The notes: generated from the letters alone by a model not told the origin. A DNA stretch of 24,820 nucleotides from Sphingopyxis macrogoltabida (GCA_003241685.1 QFPJ01000055.1:1-24820), one strand, 5' to 3'; numbered from the stretch's first letter, positions 1 through 10,360 are shown. Made by a program: numbers and translations.

Positions 1-618
<618 letters not shown>

Positions 619-646
619 TGGTTTCTTCCTTGCTTGGATAGCTTGG

Positions 647-694
647 AGCGCTTCCGCGCCCACTTTCTTCATTGTGCTACAGCGCTTCCGCGCC
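647..694. repeat. 14-bp perfect direct repeat across the atpG end
   Basis: AGCGCTTCCGCGCC occurs at 681-694 and again, identically, at 647-660. The first copy encodes the last residues of AtpG (GAEAL, minus strand). The second lies in the atpG-atpD spacer. This looks like a short tandem-type duplication of the gene end; no function is evident. Confidence 0.7.
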
Positions 695-1552
695 AGCGAT
701 AATCTCGATAAGTTCGGTGGTGATCGCGGCCTGACGCGTGCGGTTGTACACGACGGTCAGCTTGTTGATCAGGTCGCCCGCGTTGCGCGTCGCATTGTCC
801 ATCGCGGTCATCGACGCGCCCTGTTCCGACGCGGCATTTTCCAGGAGGCCCTTGAAAATCTGGATCGTGACGTTGCGCGGCAAGAGGTCGGCGAGGATCG
901 CTTCCTCGTCGGGTTCATATTCGACCGCGGCGCCGCTCGATGGCGGAATGTCGGCGGGCGGCGGGACGGGGATCATCTGCTGCCCGGTCGCTTCCTGCAG
1001 CAGCGCCGACCGGAATTTGGAATAGAAGAGGTGCGCGACGTCGAAGGCGCCGGCCTCGTACAATTCCATGATCTTCGTCGAAATCTCGTTCGCCTGTTCG
1101 AAACCGATGTCGCGGATGCCCGTGGTCTCGAAATTTTCGATGACCTGGCCGGGGAAGAGACGGTTGATCACCGGGCGGCCCTTGCGGCCGACCAGGTAGA
1201 AGCGGACCGTCTTGCCCTGCGCCTGAAGCTCCAGCGCCTTGTCGCGTGCCGCCTTGACGATGTTCGAGTTGAACGCGCCCGCCAGGCCGCGGTCGCTGTT
1301 GAGCACGACGAGCAGGTGGGTGTCGCTGCGGCCGGTGCCCGACAGCAGCTTCGGCGCCGAATCCGACGCGCCGACCTTCGACGCCAGGCTGGCGACGACG
1401 CGTTCCAGACGCTCGGCATAGGGGCGCGCGGCTTCGGCCGCGGCCTGCGCCTTGCGCAGCTTGGCGGCGGCGACCATCTTCTTGGCCTTGGTGATCTTCT
1501 GGGTCGATTTGACCGAGACGATCCGCCCTTTGAGTTCCTTCAGACTGGCCAT
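677..1552 (-). CDS. atpG: ATP synthase F1 subunit gamma
   Basis: Central rotor shaft of the F1 ATPase, which couples proton-driven rotation of the c-ring to catalysis in the alpha3beta3 head. The 291-residue product has the family's conserved ends: MASLKELKGRIVSVKSTQKI at the N-terminus and RTRQAAITTELIEIIAGAEA at the C-terminus, the two helices of the coiled-coil shaft. I chose the ATG at 1552, preceded by an AGAGAGG ribosome site, over an in-frame TTG one codon earlier. It lies 74 bases downstream of atpA and 58 bases upstream of atpD. The atpA-atpG spacer carries a small palindromic repeat (1595-1615). Length and motifs are normal for alphaproteobacteria. Confidence 0.97.
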   Translation of the reverse strand: MASLKELKGRIVSVKSTQKITKAKKMVAAAKLRKAQAAAEAARPYAERLERVVASLASKVGASDSAPKLLSGTGRSDTHLLVVLNSDRGLAGAFNSNIVKAARDKALELQAQGKTVRFYLVGRKGRPVINRLFPGQVIENFETTGIRDIGFEQANEISTKIMELYEAGAFDVAHLFYSKFRSALLQEATGQQMIPVPPPADIPPSSGAAVEYEPDEEAILADLLPRNVTIQIFKGLLENAASEQGASMTAMDNATRNAGDLINKLTVVYNRTRQAAITTELIEIIAGAEAL

Positions 1553-1594
1553 CAAGCCTCTCTCTGTGTGTCCCCGCGACCGCGGCGACCCATG

Positions 1595-1615
1595 GCCCCC
1601 CGCCTTCGCGGGGGC
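1595..1615. repeat. REP-like hairpin in the atpA-atpG spacer
   Basis: GCCCCC at 1595-1600 pairs with GGGGGC at 1610-1615. An inner GC pairs with GC around a CTTC loop, with one bulged C. The same 21-base unit with one base changed (CTCC loop) is found at 3923-3943, so this is a dispersed repeat rather than an operon-specific structure. It lies within the ATP synthase transcript, where it could act as an mRNA-processing or stability hairpin (inference). Confidence 0.7.
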
Positions 1616-1626
1616 TCACTTTATGG

Positions 1627-3156
<1,530 letters not shown>

Positions 3157-3195
3157 TATTCAGCCTTTCATCGGGGCATTTGAGCGTATGGGCTT

Positions 3196-3762
3196 TCAGC
3201 CCTTCATCGCCTGCGCGAAACTATTGAGACGGGTACGGATGCTGCCGTCGATCAGCTGGCTGCCCAGCTGGACGACGAGGCCGCCGAGGATGGCGGGATC
3301 GATGGCGGCCTGGATCTGGACGTCGCGGCCGACACGGGTCTTGAGGTTGGCGGCGAGCGTCTTGAGCTGCTCGGCGCTGAGCGGATGCGCGCTCGTTACC
3401 TTGGCGGTCACTTCGCCGCGGTGCGCCGCGACGATGGCATTATAAGCGTCGATCATCGCCGCGAGATCGCCCAGGCGGCGATTCTCGGCCAGCACGCCCA
3501 GGAATTTGGCGGTCAGCGAATCGAGCTTCATCGCCTTGGCGACCGCCTCGATCGCCTTGGCGGCGTCGCTGCGGCTGACCACGGGGCTCGACACCAGCGC
3601 CTTCAGATCCGCCGATTCGGCGAGTCCGGCGGTCAGCGTCGCCAGGCTTTTCTGGACGCTGTCGACGGCGTTCGATTCGCGCGCCAGATCGAACAGCGCG
3701 CTGGCATAGCGGCCCGAAAGGCTCGCCGTGATGTTGCCCTGAATGCCGCCGGAATTCTCCAC
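3196..3762 (-). CDS. atpH: ATP synthase F1 subunit delta
   Basis: Peripheral-stalk subunit linking the top of the F1 head to subunit b (OSCP homologue). The predicted 188 residues contain LSGRYASALFDLARE near the N-terminus, the signature RLGDLAAMIDAYN in the middle and the C-terminal block DPAILGGLVVQLGSQLIDGS, all typical of the family. The reading frame stays open far upstream to 4167, but that part has no similarity to AtpH. I chose the GTG at 3762, with AGAGAAGGA ending 9 bases before it, which gives the usual length. It is the first gene of the operon; the membrane-sector genes (atpB, E, F) are not here, as is normal in alphaproteobacteria. Confidence 0.95.
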   Translation of the reverse strand: MENSGGIQGNITASLSGRYASALFDLARESNAVDSVQKSLATLTAGLAESADLKALVSSPVVSRSDAAKAIEAVAKAMKLDSLTAKFLGVLAENRRLGDLAAMIDAYNAIVAAHRGEVTAKVTSAHPLSAEQLKTLAANLKTRVGRDVQIQAAIDPAILGGLVVQLGSQLIDGSIRTRLNSFAQAMKG

Positions 3763-3851
3763 GCGCAAAAGTCCTTCTCTACGATCCCTTGGGGGATGGC
3801 TGCGCGGATTTTCATGGTCTCCGAAGACACCCCCGCTGCAAAGTCGCGGCG

Positions 3852-3880
3852 CGCGTAGCAACGATTCCGGCGCAATGCAA
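3852..3880 (-). promoter_or_regulatory. Candidate promoter of the atpHAGD operon
   Basis: On the minus strand TTGCAT (3880-3875) and TACGCG (3857-3852) are separated by 17 bases. The -35 is fair and the -10 is poor but starts with TA. The resulting leader would be about 80 bases and contains a small hairpin, GTCT-TCGG-AGAC. This is a prediction by eye only. Confidence 0.35.
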
Positions 3881-3922
3881 GGCGGGGGGTGGGACTCGTC
3901 CCACAGGATTCCGTCGCCATTT

Positions 3923-3943
3923 GCCCCCCGCCTCCGCGGGGGC
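3923..3943. repeat. Second copy of the GCCCCC/GGGGGC hairpin repeat
   Basis: This unit differs from the one at 1595-1615 at a single base in the loop (CTCC for CTTC). It lies in the 279-base spacer between atpH and the dienelactone hydrolase gene, immediately before another inverted repeat (3951-4014). Confidence 0.7.
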
Positions 3944-3950
3944 AGGCTCT

Positions 3951-4014
3951 GAGCTTGTCGAACGACTGTCCTTTCTGCAAAGAGGCCGAGAAAAAACGGC
4001 CCTTCGACAAGCTC
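3951..4014. repeat. Inverted repeat GAGCTTGTCGAA / TTCGACAAGCTC
   Basis: There are perfect 12-base arms at 3951-3962 and 4003-4014, 40 bases apart. TTCGACAAGCTC-type units are, from memory, very common between genes in sphingomonads. The right arm runs on as GGGGCGAACGG into the ribosome-binding region of the next gene, so the repeat supplies part of that gene's leader. Confidence 0.75.
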
Positions 4015-4041
4015 GGGGCGAACGGAAGAAGGATGCGGCCC

Positions 4042-4731
4042 ATGGGCGAGATGATTCGGATGACAATGGACGATGGCGCCGGGATCGCCGTCTATCACGC
4101 AAAGCCGGAAGGCGAGCGCCGCGGCGGCCTGGTGCTCGTTCAGGAAATCTTCGGCGTCACCGATCACATCCGCGAGCTATGCGATGAATATGCCGCCGAC
4201 GGCTATGAGGTGCTGAGCCCCGCCTTGTTCGACCGCGAGCATCCGGGGTTCGAGAGCGACTATTCGGGGCCGCAGTTCGAACGCGCGGTGGAACTCGCCC
4301 GCAAGCTCCATCCCTTCGAACAGAGTCTGAAGGATGCGCAGACCTGCATCGATGCGCTGAAAGGCGCCAATGATTCCGGCGCCCCCGTCTTCATCGCCGG
4401 CTATTGTTATGGCGGGTCGGTCGCGTGGCGGATGGCGCAGATCAGCCCCGACCTTGCCGCGGCGTCCTGCTATTATGGCAGCCTCGTGCCGACCCAGTTC
4501 GCCGACGATGCGCCGCGATGCGCCGCGATCGCCCATTTCGGACGCTTCGACGGCGGCATCCCGATGGAGGGGGTCGAGGCGCTGATCGCCAGGGACCATC
4601 CGACCGCGCAGATTTTCGTCTATGAAGCCGGCCATGGCTTCAACAGCGACCGGCGCAAGGATTATCACGAACCCAGCGCCGATCTGGCGCGCGAACGCAC
4701 GCTGATGCTGTTCAAGGCGTGCGGAGGGTGA
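4042..4731 (+). CDS. Dienelactone hydrolase family protein
   Basis: Alpha/beta-hydrolase of the dienelactone hydrolase family, cytoplasmic (no signal). The family's prototype opens dienelactones in chlorocatechol breakdown, but many chromosomal members have other or unknown ester substrates. The product of 229 residues has the expected length. The Cys-Asp-His triad is visible: Cys122 in GYCYGGS, Asp170 in FGRFDGG and His198 in YEAGHGFN. Glu35 in VQEIFGV matches the glutamate that controls the cysteine in the prototype. Starts at 4033, 4042 and 4051 are in frame; 4042 is best because GGAAGAAGG ends 9 bases before it. The stop overlaps the start of the next hydrolase (TGATG), so the two are translationally coupled. 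No catechol-degradation genes are nearby, so a role in aromatic catabolism is not supported. Confidence 0.9.
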   Translation: MGEMIRMTMDDGAGIAVYHAKPEGERRGGLVLVQEIFGVTDHIRELCDEYAADGYEVLSPALFDREHPGFESDYSGPQFERAVELARKLHPFEQSLKDAQTCIDALKGANDSGAPVFIAGYCYGGSVAWRMAQISPDLAAASCYYGSLVPTQFADDAPRCAAIAHFGRFDGGIPMEGVEALIARDHPTAQIFVYEAGHGFNSDRRKDYHEPSADLARERTLMLFKACGG

Positions 4732-5519
4732 TGAAGCTGGCGACCGGCCTGCTGATCTTCTGCCTCGTCTTTCTGACCGCCGCGGGGACAATCCTCTATA
4801 CCCAGCAGCGGCGGTTGATCTTTCCGGCCCCGGCCACCTATCCGCAGAGCGCGCCGGCGGGTTTTCGCCTCGTCCATACGCAGACTGCCGACGGCCTGCG
4901 GCTATCGGCCTTTTACCGGCCCGCCGACGCGGGAAAAAAGACGCTCCTCTTCTTTCACGGCAATGGCGACAATCTGCTGGGCGCGATGGAGGCGACGCGG
5001 GGACCGGCCGCGGCGGGACATGGGCTGCTGCTGGTCGAATATCGCGGCTATGGCGGCAATCCCGGCTCGCCGTCCGAGGCGGGATTTTATCGCGATGGCG
5101 ATGCGGCGATGCGCTGGCTCGCGGCGGCCGGGGTGGCGCCGGAAGACAGGGTGATCGTCGGCAATTCGATCGGATCGGGACCGGCGACCGAGGCCGCGTT
5201 GCGGCACGACGTCGCGGCGTTGATTCTGGTGTCGGGACTCGCCGACCTGCCGTCGGTGGTCCGCAGCCGGATACCGCCGATCCCCGCCTTTCTGGTCCGC
5301 GACCGCTTCGACAATGCGGCGAAGCTGCCGCGGGTCGCCGCGCCGGTCTTTCTGATGCACGGCGATGCCGATACGCTGGTACAGGCGGACAATCTGGGTC
5401 GCCTGCGCGCGGCGCGGCCGGATGCGACGGTCGCGCTGGTGGCGGGGGTGGGGCACGAGCTTGCCTATACGGCGGACGCGCAACGCCTGTTGACCCGCTG
5501 GATCGACAGCCTGCCCTAG
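4731..5519 (+). CDS. Membrane-anchored alpha/beta hydrolase (ABHD13/Bem46-like)
   Basis: Serine hydrolase of unknown substrate, 262 residues. Residues about 3-23 form one hydrophobic segment, either an uncleaved anchor or a signal; the catalytic domain is then probably periplasmic. Residues that can be seen are an oxyanion-loop HGNGDN (76-81), the nucleophile Ser146 in GNSIGSG, Asp214 in HGDADTLV and His242 in GVGHELAY. The order and spacing match the Bem46/ABHD13 group. The ATG at 4731 overlaps the stop of the dienelactone hydrolase gene. In-frame GTG codons at 4719 and 4728 are alternatives, because GGAGGG lies only 2 bases before the ATG. The 3' end converges on the protease gene with 16 bases between. 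Confidence 0.85.
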   Translation: MKLATGLLIFCLVFLTAAGTILYTQQRRLIFPAPATYPQSAPAGFRLVHTQTADGLRLSAFYRPADAGKKTLLFFHGNGDNLLGAMEATRGPAAAGHGLLLVEYRGYGGNPGSPSEAGFYRDGDAAMRWLAAAGVAPEDRVIVGNSIGSGPATEAALRHDVAALILVSGLADLPSVVRSRIPPIPAFLVRDRFDNAAKLPRVAAPVFLMHGDADTLVQADNLGRLRAARPDATVALVAGVGHELAYTADAQRLLTRWIDSLP

Positions 5520-5526
5520 CAGGGCA
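5512..5526. other. Small hairpin between convergent genes
   Basis: TGCCCT and AGGGCA pair around a 3-base AGC loop. The hairpin covers the stop codon of the upstream hydrolase and lies 9 bases from the end of the convergent protease gene. No T-run follows on either strand, so it is at most a weak terminator. Confidence 0.3.
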
Positions 5527-5535
5527 TGGCCCGGA

Positions 5536-7062
5536 TCATGGCGCCGCTTTGCCCGCGACGCCTTTCTGGCAGGAAAAGACCAGCCGCTCGTTGGGGCTGG
5601 CGGGCAGCGCGCCGCGGATCGCGTCCTGCTGCTGCGCCAGCGCGGCGAGCTGATCGGGGTCGGTCGTGCAGCCCTTTATGTCCGTCCCCGCGCGGGTCTG
5701 GCGTGCGCGAGTCATCGTCTCGTCGTCGAGCAGGTAGCGGTCGACGCGATAGTCGCTGGCGTCGGCGTCGATCGAGGCGACCGTCACCGTTGCTTCGTCG
5801 CCGGGGACGAGGATGCGCTGCCAGCGGCCGTCCGGTCCGGCCACATATTGCGTGCGGCCGTTGACGCAGCCGGCCTTTCCAAGCGCGATCGGTACATCGA
5901 CGGTCGACGACACGGTGATCCGGCTGCGGTCGGGGCGGATGGTGCAGAGGAAATTGCCGCTCGCCAGCGTCGGCGCCTCGGTGGGCGGCGCAGGGGTTTC
6001 GGCCGCGACGTCGGCATGGGCATCGGGCCGGGTAACGAACAGGATCGCCGATGCCAGCACCAGCGCCGCGCCGGCACCCCCGGCGATTCGGGCGTTGCGA
6101 ATCTTCTGCTGGCTCTGGAACAACAGCGCGGCGCCGCCCGCGAGCGCGCCGATCACGAACAGCACGCCCGCCAGCGCGATGCGATTTTCGCGCGCGGCGA
6201 GCGCGGCATCCTCGGCCTGCCGCTGCTTCAGTTCGCGGTCGAGCCGCGCGGCGCTGTCGCGCGCGGCATTGGCGTCGGCGCTGGCCCGTGCTTCGGCGTC
6301 CATCGCGGCGCGGTCGCGCGCATCGGCTTCGGCCAGCGTCAGGCAAGGGGTGCCAACGCTGCCATAGGCCTGCCCCGCGTCGGCGAGGAAACGCGACAGC
6401 TCGCGCGCCGAAATCGCGAAACCAAAGGGCGAATCGCCGTCGTCGGCGCGGGTGATCGCGGTGTTGATGCCGACGATGCGGCCGCACTGGTCGACCAGCG
6501 GCCCGCCCGAATTGCCGCGCGCGATCTTGGCGGTGTGGACCAGCATGGCGACGCCCTCGACCGCCTGGGTGTTCGACAGATTGCCTTCGCTGCGGACCGG
6601 CGTGCGCGGCGTGATATAGTCGGAGGCGCTGCGCGCGGTAGCCAGATCGACATTGCCCGGATAACCGAGCGCGACGACGTCGCTGCCCGAATCGAGCGGG
6701 CCCGAATAGATGGCGGCGGCGGGCAGGCGGCCTTCGGCGATTTCGATGAGCGCCAGGTCGCGCGCGGTGTCGATCGCGATCAGGCGGGCGGGATAGCTGC
6801 GCTGCCCTTCCGACGGGACGGCGCCCAGCGCGACGTTCTGTGGATATTTCGCCGCCGATTCGACGACATGCGCGTTGGTCACGATGCGCGTCGGCGAAAC
6901 CGCGATGCCGCTGCCGTGGCCGAACCCGACCACCTCGCCGTCGACCATCGCGACGGTGACGACGCGCACGACGCTGCGCGCGGCGGCGCTGATGTCGTCG
7001 GCGGCACGGGCCGGAAACGAAAGCGAGACGAGGGCGAGCAGCAACGAGAGGAGGCGGAGCAT
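5536..7062 (-). CDS. Membrane-tethered trypsin-like serine protease with coiled coil
   Basis: Predicted envelope serine protease of 508 residues. A signal peptide (about 1-20, ending PARA) leads into a trypsin/DegP-type domain with His65 (TNAHVV), Asp102 (ARDLALIEI) and Ser185 (ARGNSGGPLV). No PDZ domain follows. Instead there is an Ala/Arg/Glu-rich stretch likely to be coiled coil (about 242-293), then two hydrophobic segments (about 294-316 and 325-343) joined by a short basic loop. A C-terminal domain of about 160 residues I do not recognise completes it; it has several Cys (FLCTIR, GCVNG, GCTTD, FSCQKG). Protease and C-terminal domains would both face the periplasm. The open frame extends upstream to 8700, but that is antisense to ada; the ATG at 7062 begins the signal peptide. 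There is no ribosome site; a -10-like TAGTTT lies 7 bases before ATG. Confidence 0.85.
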   Translation of the reverse strand: MLRLLSLLLALVSLSFPARAADDISAAARSVVRVVTVAMVDGEVVGFGHGSGIAVSPTRIVTNAHVVESAAKYPQNVALGAVPSEGQRSYPARLIAIDTARDLALIEIAEGRLPAAAIYSGPLDSGSDVVALGYPGNVDLATARSASDYITPRTPVRSEGNLSNTQAVEGVAMLVHTAKIARGNSGGPLVDQCGRIVGINTAITRADDGDSPFGFAISARELSRFLADAGQAYGSVGTPCLTLAEADARDRAAMDAEARASADANAARDSAARLDRELKQRQAEDAALAARENRIALAGVLFVIGALAGGAALLFQSQQKIRNARIAGGAGAALVLASAILFVTRPDAHADVAAETPAPPTEAPTLASGNFLCTIRPDRSRITVSSTVDVPIALGKAGCVNGRTQYVAGPDGRWQRILVPGDEATVTVASIDADASDYRVDRYLLDDETMTRARQTRAGTDIKGCTTDPDQLAALAQQQDAIRGALPASPNERLVFSCQKGVAGKAAP

Positions 7063-7069
7063 GGGCCGC

Positions 7070-7097
7070 AAACTAGTGGCGCGCGCTTTGAACGCAA
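7070..7097 (-). promoter_or_regulatory. Candidate leaderless promoter of the protease gene
   Basis: On the minus strand TTGCGT (7097-7092), a 16-base spacer and TAGTTT (7075-7070) are followed by 7 bases and then the ATG. Transcription would start at or next to the start codon, which fits the absence of a ribosome site. Predicted by eye. Confidence 0.4.
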
Positions 7098-7105
7098 GCT
7101 TCGGG

Positions 7106-7134
7106 ATGAAAGGCGCCGCCGGCTCGGCTAGACA
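7106..7134 (+). promoter_or_regulatory. Candidate leaderless promoter of ada
   Basis: ATGAAA (7106-7111), 17 bases, then TAGACA (7129-7134), with only 6 bases to the ATG at 7141. It shares a 78-base divergent region with the protease promoter. I saw no convincing Ada box: GCAA and AAAGCG fragments are present but not in the E. coli arrangement. Confidence 0.35.
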
Positions 7135-7140
7135 AGGCGC

Positions 7141-8178
7141 ATGACCGATGATCGCACCATGACCGACGACGACCGCTGGGCGGCGGTGCAGCGCCGCGAC
7201 AAGGCGCTCGACGGACGCTTCGTGACCGGCGTGCTGACGACCGGCATCTATTGCCGGCCAAGCTGCGCGGCGCGGCACCCGGCGCGCGGCAATGTCCGCT
7301 TCTTTGCCGATGGCACGGCGGCGCGCGCGGCGGGGCTGCGCGCCTGCAAGCGGTGCCTGCCCGACGATGTCGCGCGCGACGAAGGCGCCGTGCTCGCCGC
7401 GATCGCGGCGATCAAGGACAGCGAGGAGCCGCTGGCGCTGGCCGACCTGGCCGCGCGGACCGGCTATTCGCCGACGCATTTCCAGCGCGTCTTCACGCGT
7501 CACACCGGCCTGTCGCCCGCCGCTTATGCCCGCGCGCTGCGCGAGGAGCGCGCGCGGCGGGCGCTGAGCGAGGCGGGACGCGTCACCGACGCGATTTACG
7601 ATGCGGGCTTTTCGGGGCCGTCGCGCTTCTATGACATGATGGAGGGACGCATGGGGATGACCGCTTCGGCCTGGGTGAATGGCGGCAAGGGCGCGACGAT
7701 CCGCTGGGCGGTCGTGCCGACCAGCCTCGGCGACATGCTCGTCGCGGCGACCGGGAAAGGCGTGTGCCGCCTGAGCTTCGACGAGGGGCGCGAGGCGCTG
7801 GAGGCGCGCTTTCCCGCCGCCGAACTGGTCGAGGGCGGAGCGGATTTCGCGGCGCTGCTGAACCAGGTCGTCGCGGCGGTCGAGGCGCCCGCGCAAGGAT
7901 TCGACCATATCCCCATCGACGTGAAGGGCACCGCCTTTCAGGAAGCGGTGTGGCGCGAACTGCGCCGGATTCCGGCGGGCGAAACGCGCAGCTATGCCGA
8001 TATCGCCGCCGCCGTCGGCAAGCCCAGGGCGGTGCGCGCGGCGGGCAGCGCCAATGGCGCGAACAATGTCGCGGTGCTGATCCCCTGTCACCGCGTCGTG
8101 CGCAGCGACGGATCGCTCGGCGGTTATGCCTATGGCCTGCCGATCAAGCGCGAACTTCTGAAACGGGAAATCAAATGA
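7141..8178 (+). CDS. ada: Ada: DNA-alkylation-response regulator and O6-methylguanine-DNA methyltransferase
   Basis: Bifunctional repair protein of the adaptive response. The N-domain accepts methyl groups from DNA phosphotriesters and becomes a transcription activator. The C-domain moves methyl groups from O6-methylguanine to its own cysteine. The product is 345 residues. The zinc site Cys38/Cys42/Cys69/Cys72 (YCRPSC and CKRC) matches E. coli Ada numbering exactly, which supports the ATG at 7141 over the one at 7159. An AraC-type helix-turn-helix follows (about 85-180: LADLAARTGYSPTHFQRVFTRHTG). The methyltransferase domain then has the active-site PCHRV with Cys316. It stands alone and converges on priA with 13 bases between. 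No alkB or alkA lies beside it. Confidence 0.96.
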   Translation: MTDDRTMTDDDRWAAVQRRDKALDGRFVTGVLTTGIYCRPSCAARHPARGNVRFFADGTAARAAGLRACKRCLPDDVARDEGAVLAAIAAIKDSEEPLALADLAARTGYSPTHFQRVFTRHTGLSPAAYARALREERARRALSEAGRVTDAIYDAGFSGPSRFYDMMEGRMGMTASAWVNGGKGATIRWAVVPTSLGDMLVAATGKGVCRLSFDEGREALEARFPAAELVEGGADFAALLNQVVAAVEAPAQGFDHIPIDVKGTAFQEAVWRELRRIPAGETRSYADIAAAVGKPRAVRAAGSANGANNVAVLIPCHRVVRSDGSLGGYAYGLPIKRELLKREIK

Positions 8179-8191
8179 CCGCCGCCCGGCG

Positions 8192-10360
8192 TCACACAAA
8201 GCTGTAGGGATCGATGTCGATCGCCAGGCGGGCCTTGGCGGGCCAGTCGATGCGGCCGATCCAGTCGCGAATCGCGCCTTGCAGGTCGAAGCTGCGCGGT
8301 GCGTGCAGGAGCAGGCGGAAGCGGTGCCGGCCGCGCAGCATCGCGAGCGGCGCGGGGGCGGGGCCATAGATGGCGAGGCCGTCGGCGACGGGCGCCTTCT
8401 GCCCCAGCCGCTGTGCCACCCCGCGCGCCACCTCGATATCCTCCGATGAAATGACCAGCGCGGCGAAGCGGCCATAGGGCGGTGCCCCGGCGAATTTCCG
8501 CGCCGCCGCCTCGGCCGTGTAAAAGCCGTCGCGGTCGTTGGCGACCAGCGCGGCCATGACGGGGGCATCGGGGACGCGCGTCTGGATGAGCACCGCGCCG
8601 GGTTTGACGCCGCGGCCCGCGCGCCCGGCGACCTGCGCGATCTGTTGAAAGGTGCGTTCGGACGCGCGCAAGTCGCCGCCGTCGAGGCCCAGGTCGGCAT
8701 CGACCACGCCGACCAGCGTCAGATTGGGAAAATGATAGCCCTTGGTGACGAGCTGGGTGCCGATGATGATGTCGACCAGCCCCTGCTCGACATTGTCGAC
8801 GAACTCGGCGGCTTTCGCGGGCGACCACAGCGTGTCCGATGTGACGATCGCGACGCGCGCCTCGGGAAAGCGCGCGCGCACCTCGTCGGCGACGCGCTCG
8901 ACGCCGGGACCGCAGGCGACCAGGCTGTCCTCATCCTCGCATTCGGGGCACAGGCGCGGCGGCGGCATGACATGGCCGCAATGGTGGCAGGCGAGGCGGT
9001 GGACAAGCCGGTGCTCGACCATCCAGGCGGTGCAATTGGGGCACTGGATGCGGTGCCCGCAGGTGCGGCACAGCGTCAGCGGCGCAAAGCCCCGGCGGTT
9101 GAGGAAGAGCAGGCTCTGCTCGCCCTTTTGCAATCGGTCCGCCAGCGCATCGACCAGCGGCGGGGCCAGCCAGCGGCCGCGGTCGGGCGGGTCCTGCCGC
9201 ATGTCGATCGCGGCGAGATCGGGCAGGGCCGCGCCGCCATAGCGGGCGGGCAGGACGATATGGCGATAACGCCCCGCCTCGACCATCGCCAGGCTTTCGA
9301 GCGCGGGGGTCGCGCTGGCGAGGACGACCGGCAACCCCTCGAAATGCCCGCGCATCACCGCGACGTCGCGGGCGTGATAATGAACGCCGTCCTCCTGCTT
9401 GAAACTGGTCTCATGCGCTTCGTCGACGACGATCAGGCCAAGATTGGCATAGGGCAGGAACAAGGCCGATCGCGCGCCGACCACGATCTTCGCCTCGCCG
9501 CTGGCGATCGCGTGCCACGCACGGCGCCGCTCGGTCGACCGCAGCCCCGAATGCCAGGGCACCGGCTCGCACCCGAAGCGCGCGGCGAAGCGCGTCAGCA
9601 TCGGTTCGGTCAGCGCGATTTCAGGCAGCAGGACCAGCGTCTGCCGTCCCGCATCCACCGCGGCGGCGATCGCCTCCATATAGACTTCGGTCTTGCCCGA
9701 TCCCGTCACGCCGTCGAGCAGCAGGGTTTCGAACGCCGCCGCGTGGACCGCGCCGCGCAGCTGCATGGCCGCCGCCGCCTGTTCGTCCGACAGGTCGGGC
9801 GGGGCGAAGCCGGGGTCCGGATGCGGATAGGGGCGGTCGGCCGATACGCTGACCGCTTCCAGCGCGCCGGTGTTCACCAGCCCGCGGATCACCGCCTCGC
9901 TGACCTCCGCCATCGCGGCGAGTTCGCGCACGATCCCCTGCCGGTCGCCGATCTTTTCCAGCGCGACGCTGCGCTGCGGCGTCATGCGCGCCGGCCGTTC
10001 GCCGGTGGCGCGATATTCGACGATCGGGCGCCGCGCGTCGGCAAAGGCCGCGCCGGGCAACACCATGCGCAGCACCGATCCGGGGGGCGCCAGATAATAG
10101 TCGCTGGTCCATTCGACCAGGCGGCGCAGCGGCGCGGGCACCGGCGGGACGGGAACGACATCGTACAGGTTGCGCAGCCGGTTGTCGCCCACGGGTTCGG
10201 GCGCGCCGAAACTGGCGTCCTCCCAAACCACGCCGCCCATCCGGCGCGGCCCCAGCGGCGCGACGACGACACTGCCCAACGGCGCATCGCCGCCCTGCGG
10301 CACGCGATAGTCGAGCGGGCCGAGAGCGGCGGTCAAAAGGAGGACACGGGCGCGGGTCAT
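8192..10360 (-). CDS. priA: Primosomal protein N' (replication restart helicase PriA)
   Basis: 3'-to-5' DNA helicase that recognises stalled forks and starts reloading of the replicative helicase. The 722-residue product has the complete family layout. The 3'-end-binding N-domain begins VLLLTAALGPLDYRVP. Walker A is GVTGSGKT (217-224) and Walker B is DEAH (313-316). Eight zinc-binding cysteines lie at 431, 434, 440, 443, 458, 461, 471 and 474. The helicase motif VAGRAGRG follows, and then the C-terminal domain. The ATG at 10360 has no clear ribosome site; TATATC/TATCCT lie 9-11 bases upstream, so the mRNA leader may be extremely short. The gene converges on ada. Its upstream side is the repeat-rich spacer. 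Confidence 0.97.
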   Translation of the reverse strand: MTRARVLLLTAALGPLDYRVPQGGDAPLGSVVVAPLGPRRMGGVVWEDASFGAPEPVGDNRLRNLYDVVPVPPVPAPLRRLVEWTSDYYLAPPGSVLRMVLPGAAFADARRPIVEYRATGERPARMTPQRSVALEKIGDRQGIVRELAAMAEVSEAVIRGLVNTGALEAVSVSADRPYPHPDPGFAPPDLSDEQAAAAMQLRGAVHAAAFETLLLDGVTGSGKTEVYMEAIAAAVDAGRQTLVLLPEIALTEPMLTRFAARFGCEPVPWHSGLRSTERRRAWHAIASGEAKIVVGARSALFLPYANLGLIVVDEAHETSFKQEDGVHYHARDVAVMRGHFEGLPVVLASATPALESLAMVEAGRYRHIVLPARYGGAALPDLAAIDMRQDPPDRGRWLAPPLVDALADRLQKGEQSLLFLNRRGFAPLTLCRTCGHRIQCPNCTAWMVEHRLVHRLACHHCGHVMPPPRLCPECEDEDSLVACGPGVERVADEVRARFPEARVAIVTSDTLWSPAKAAEFVDNVEQGLVDIIIGTQLVTKGYHFPNLTLVGVVDADLGLDGGDLRASERTFQQIAQVAGRAGRGVKPGAVLIQTRVPDAPVMAALVANDRDGFYTAEAAARKFAGAPPYGRFAALVISSEDIEVARGVAQRLGQKAPVADGLAIYGPAPAPLAMLRGRHRFRLLLHAPRSFDLQGAIRDWIGRIDWPAKARLAIDIDPYSFV

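Noticed and set aside
3763..4167. Upstream extension of atpH
   Set aside because: It is made of repeat and spacer sequence; family similarity and the ribosome site fix the start at 3762.
4042..5519. Aromatic-degradation operon, suggested by the dienelactone hydrolase
   Set aside because: No catechol dioxygenase, cycloisomerase or regulator accompanies it; only a second general hydrolase does.
7063..7140. Ada box upstream of ada
   Set aside because: GCAA and AAAGCG fragments are present but not in the known order or spacing.
7063..8700. Upstream extension of the protease reading frame
   Set aside because: It is antisense to ada and part of priA's region; the signal peptide begins at 7062.
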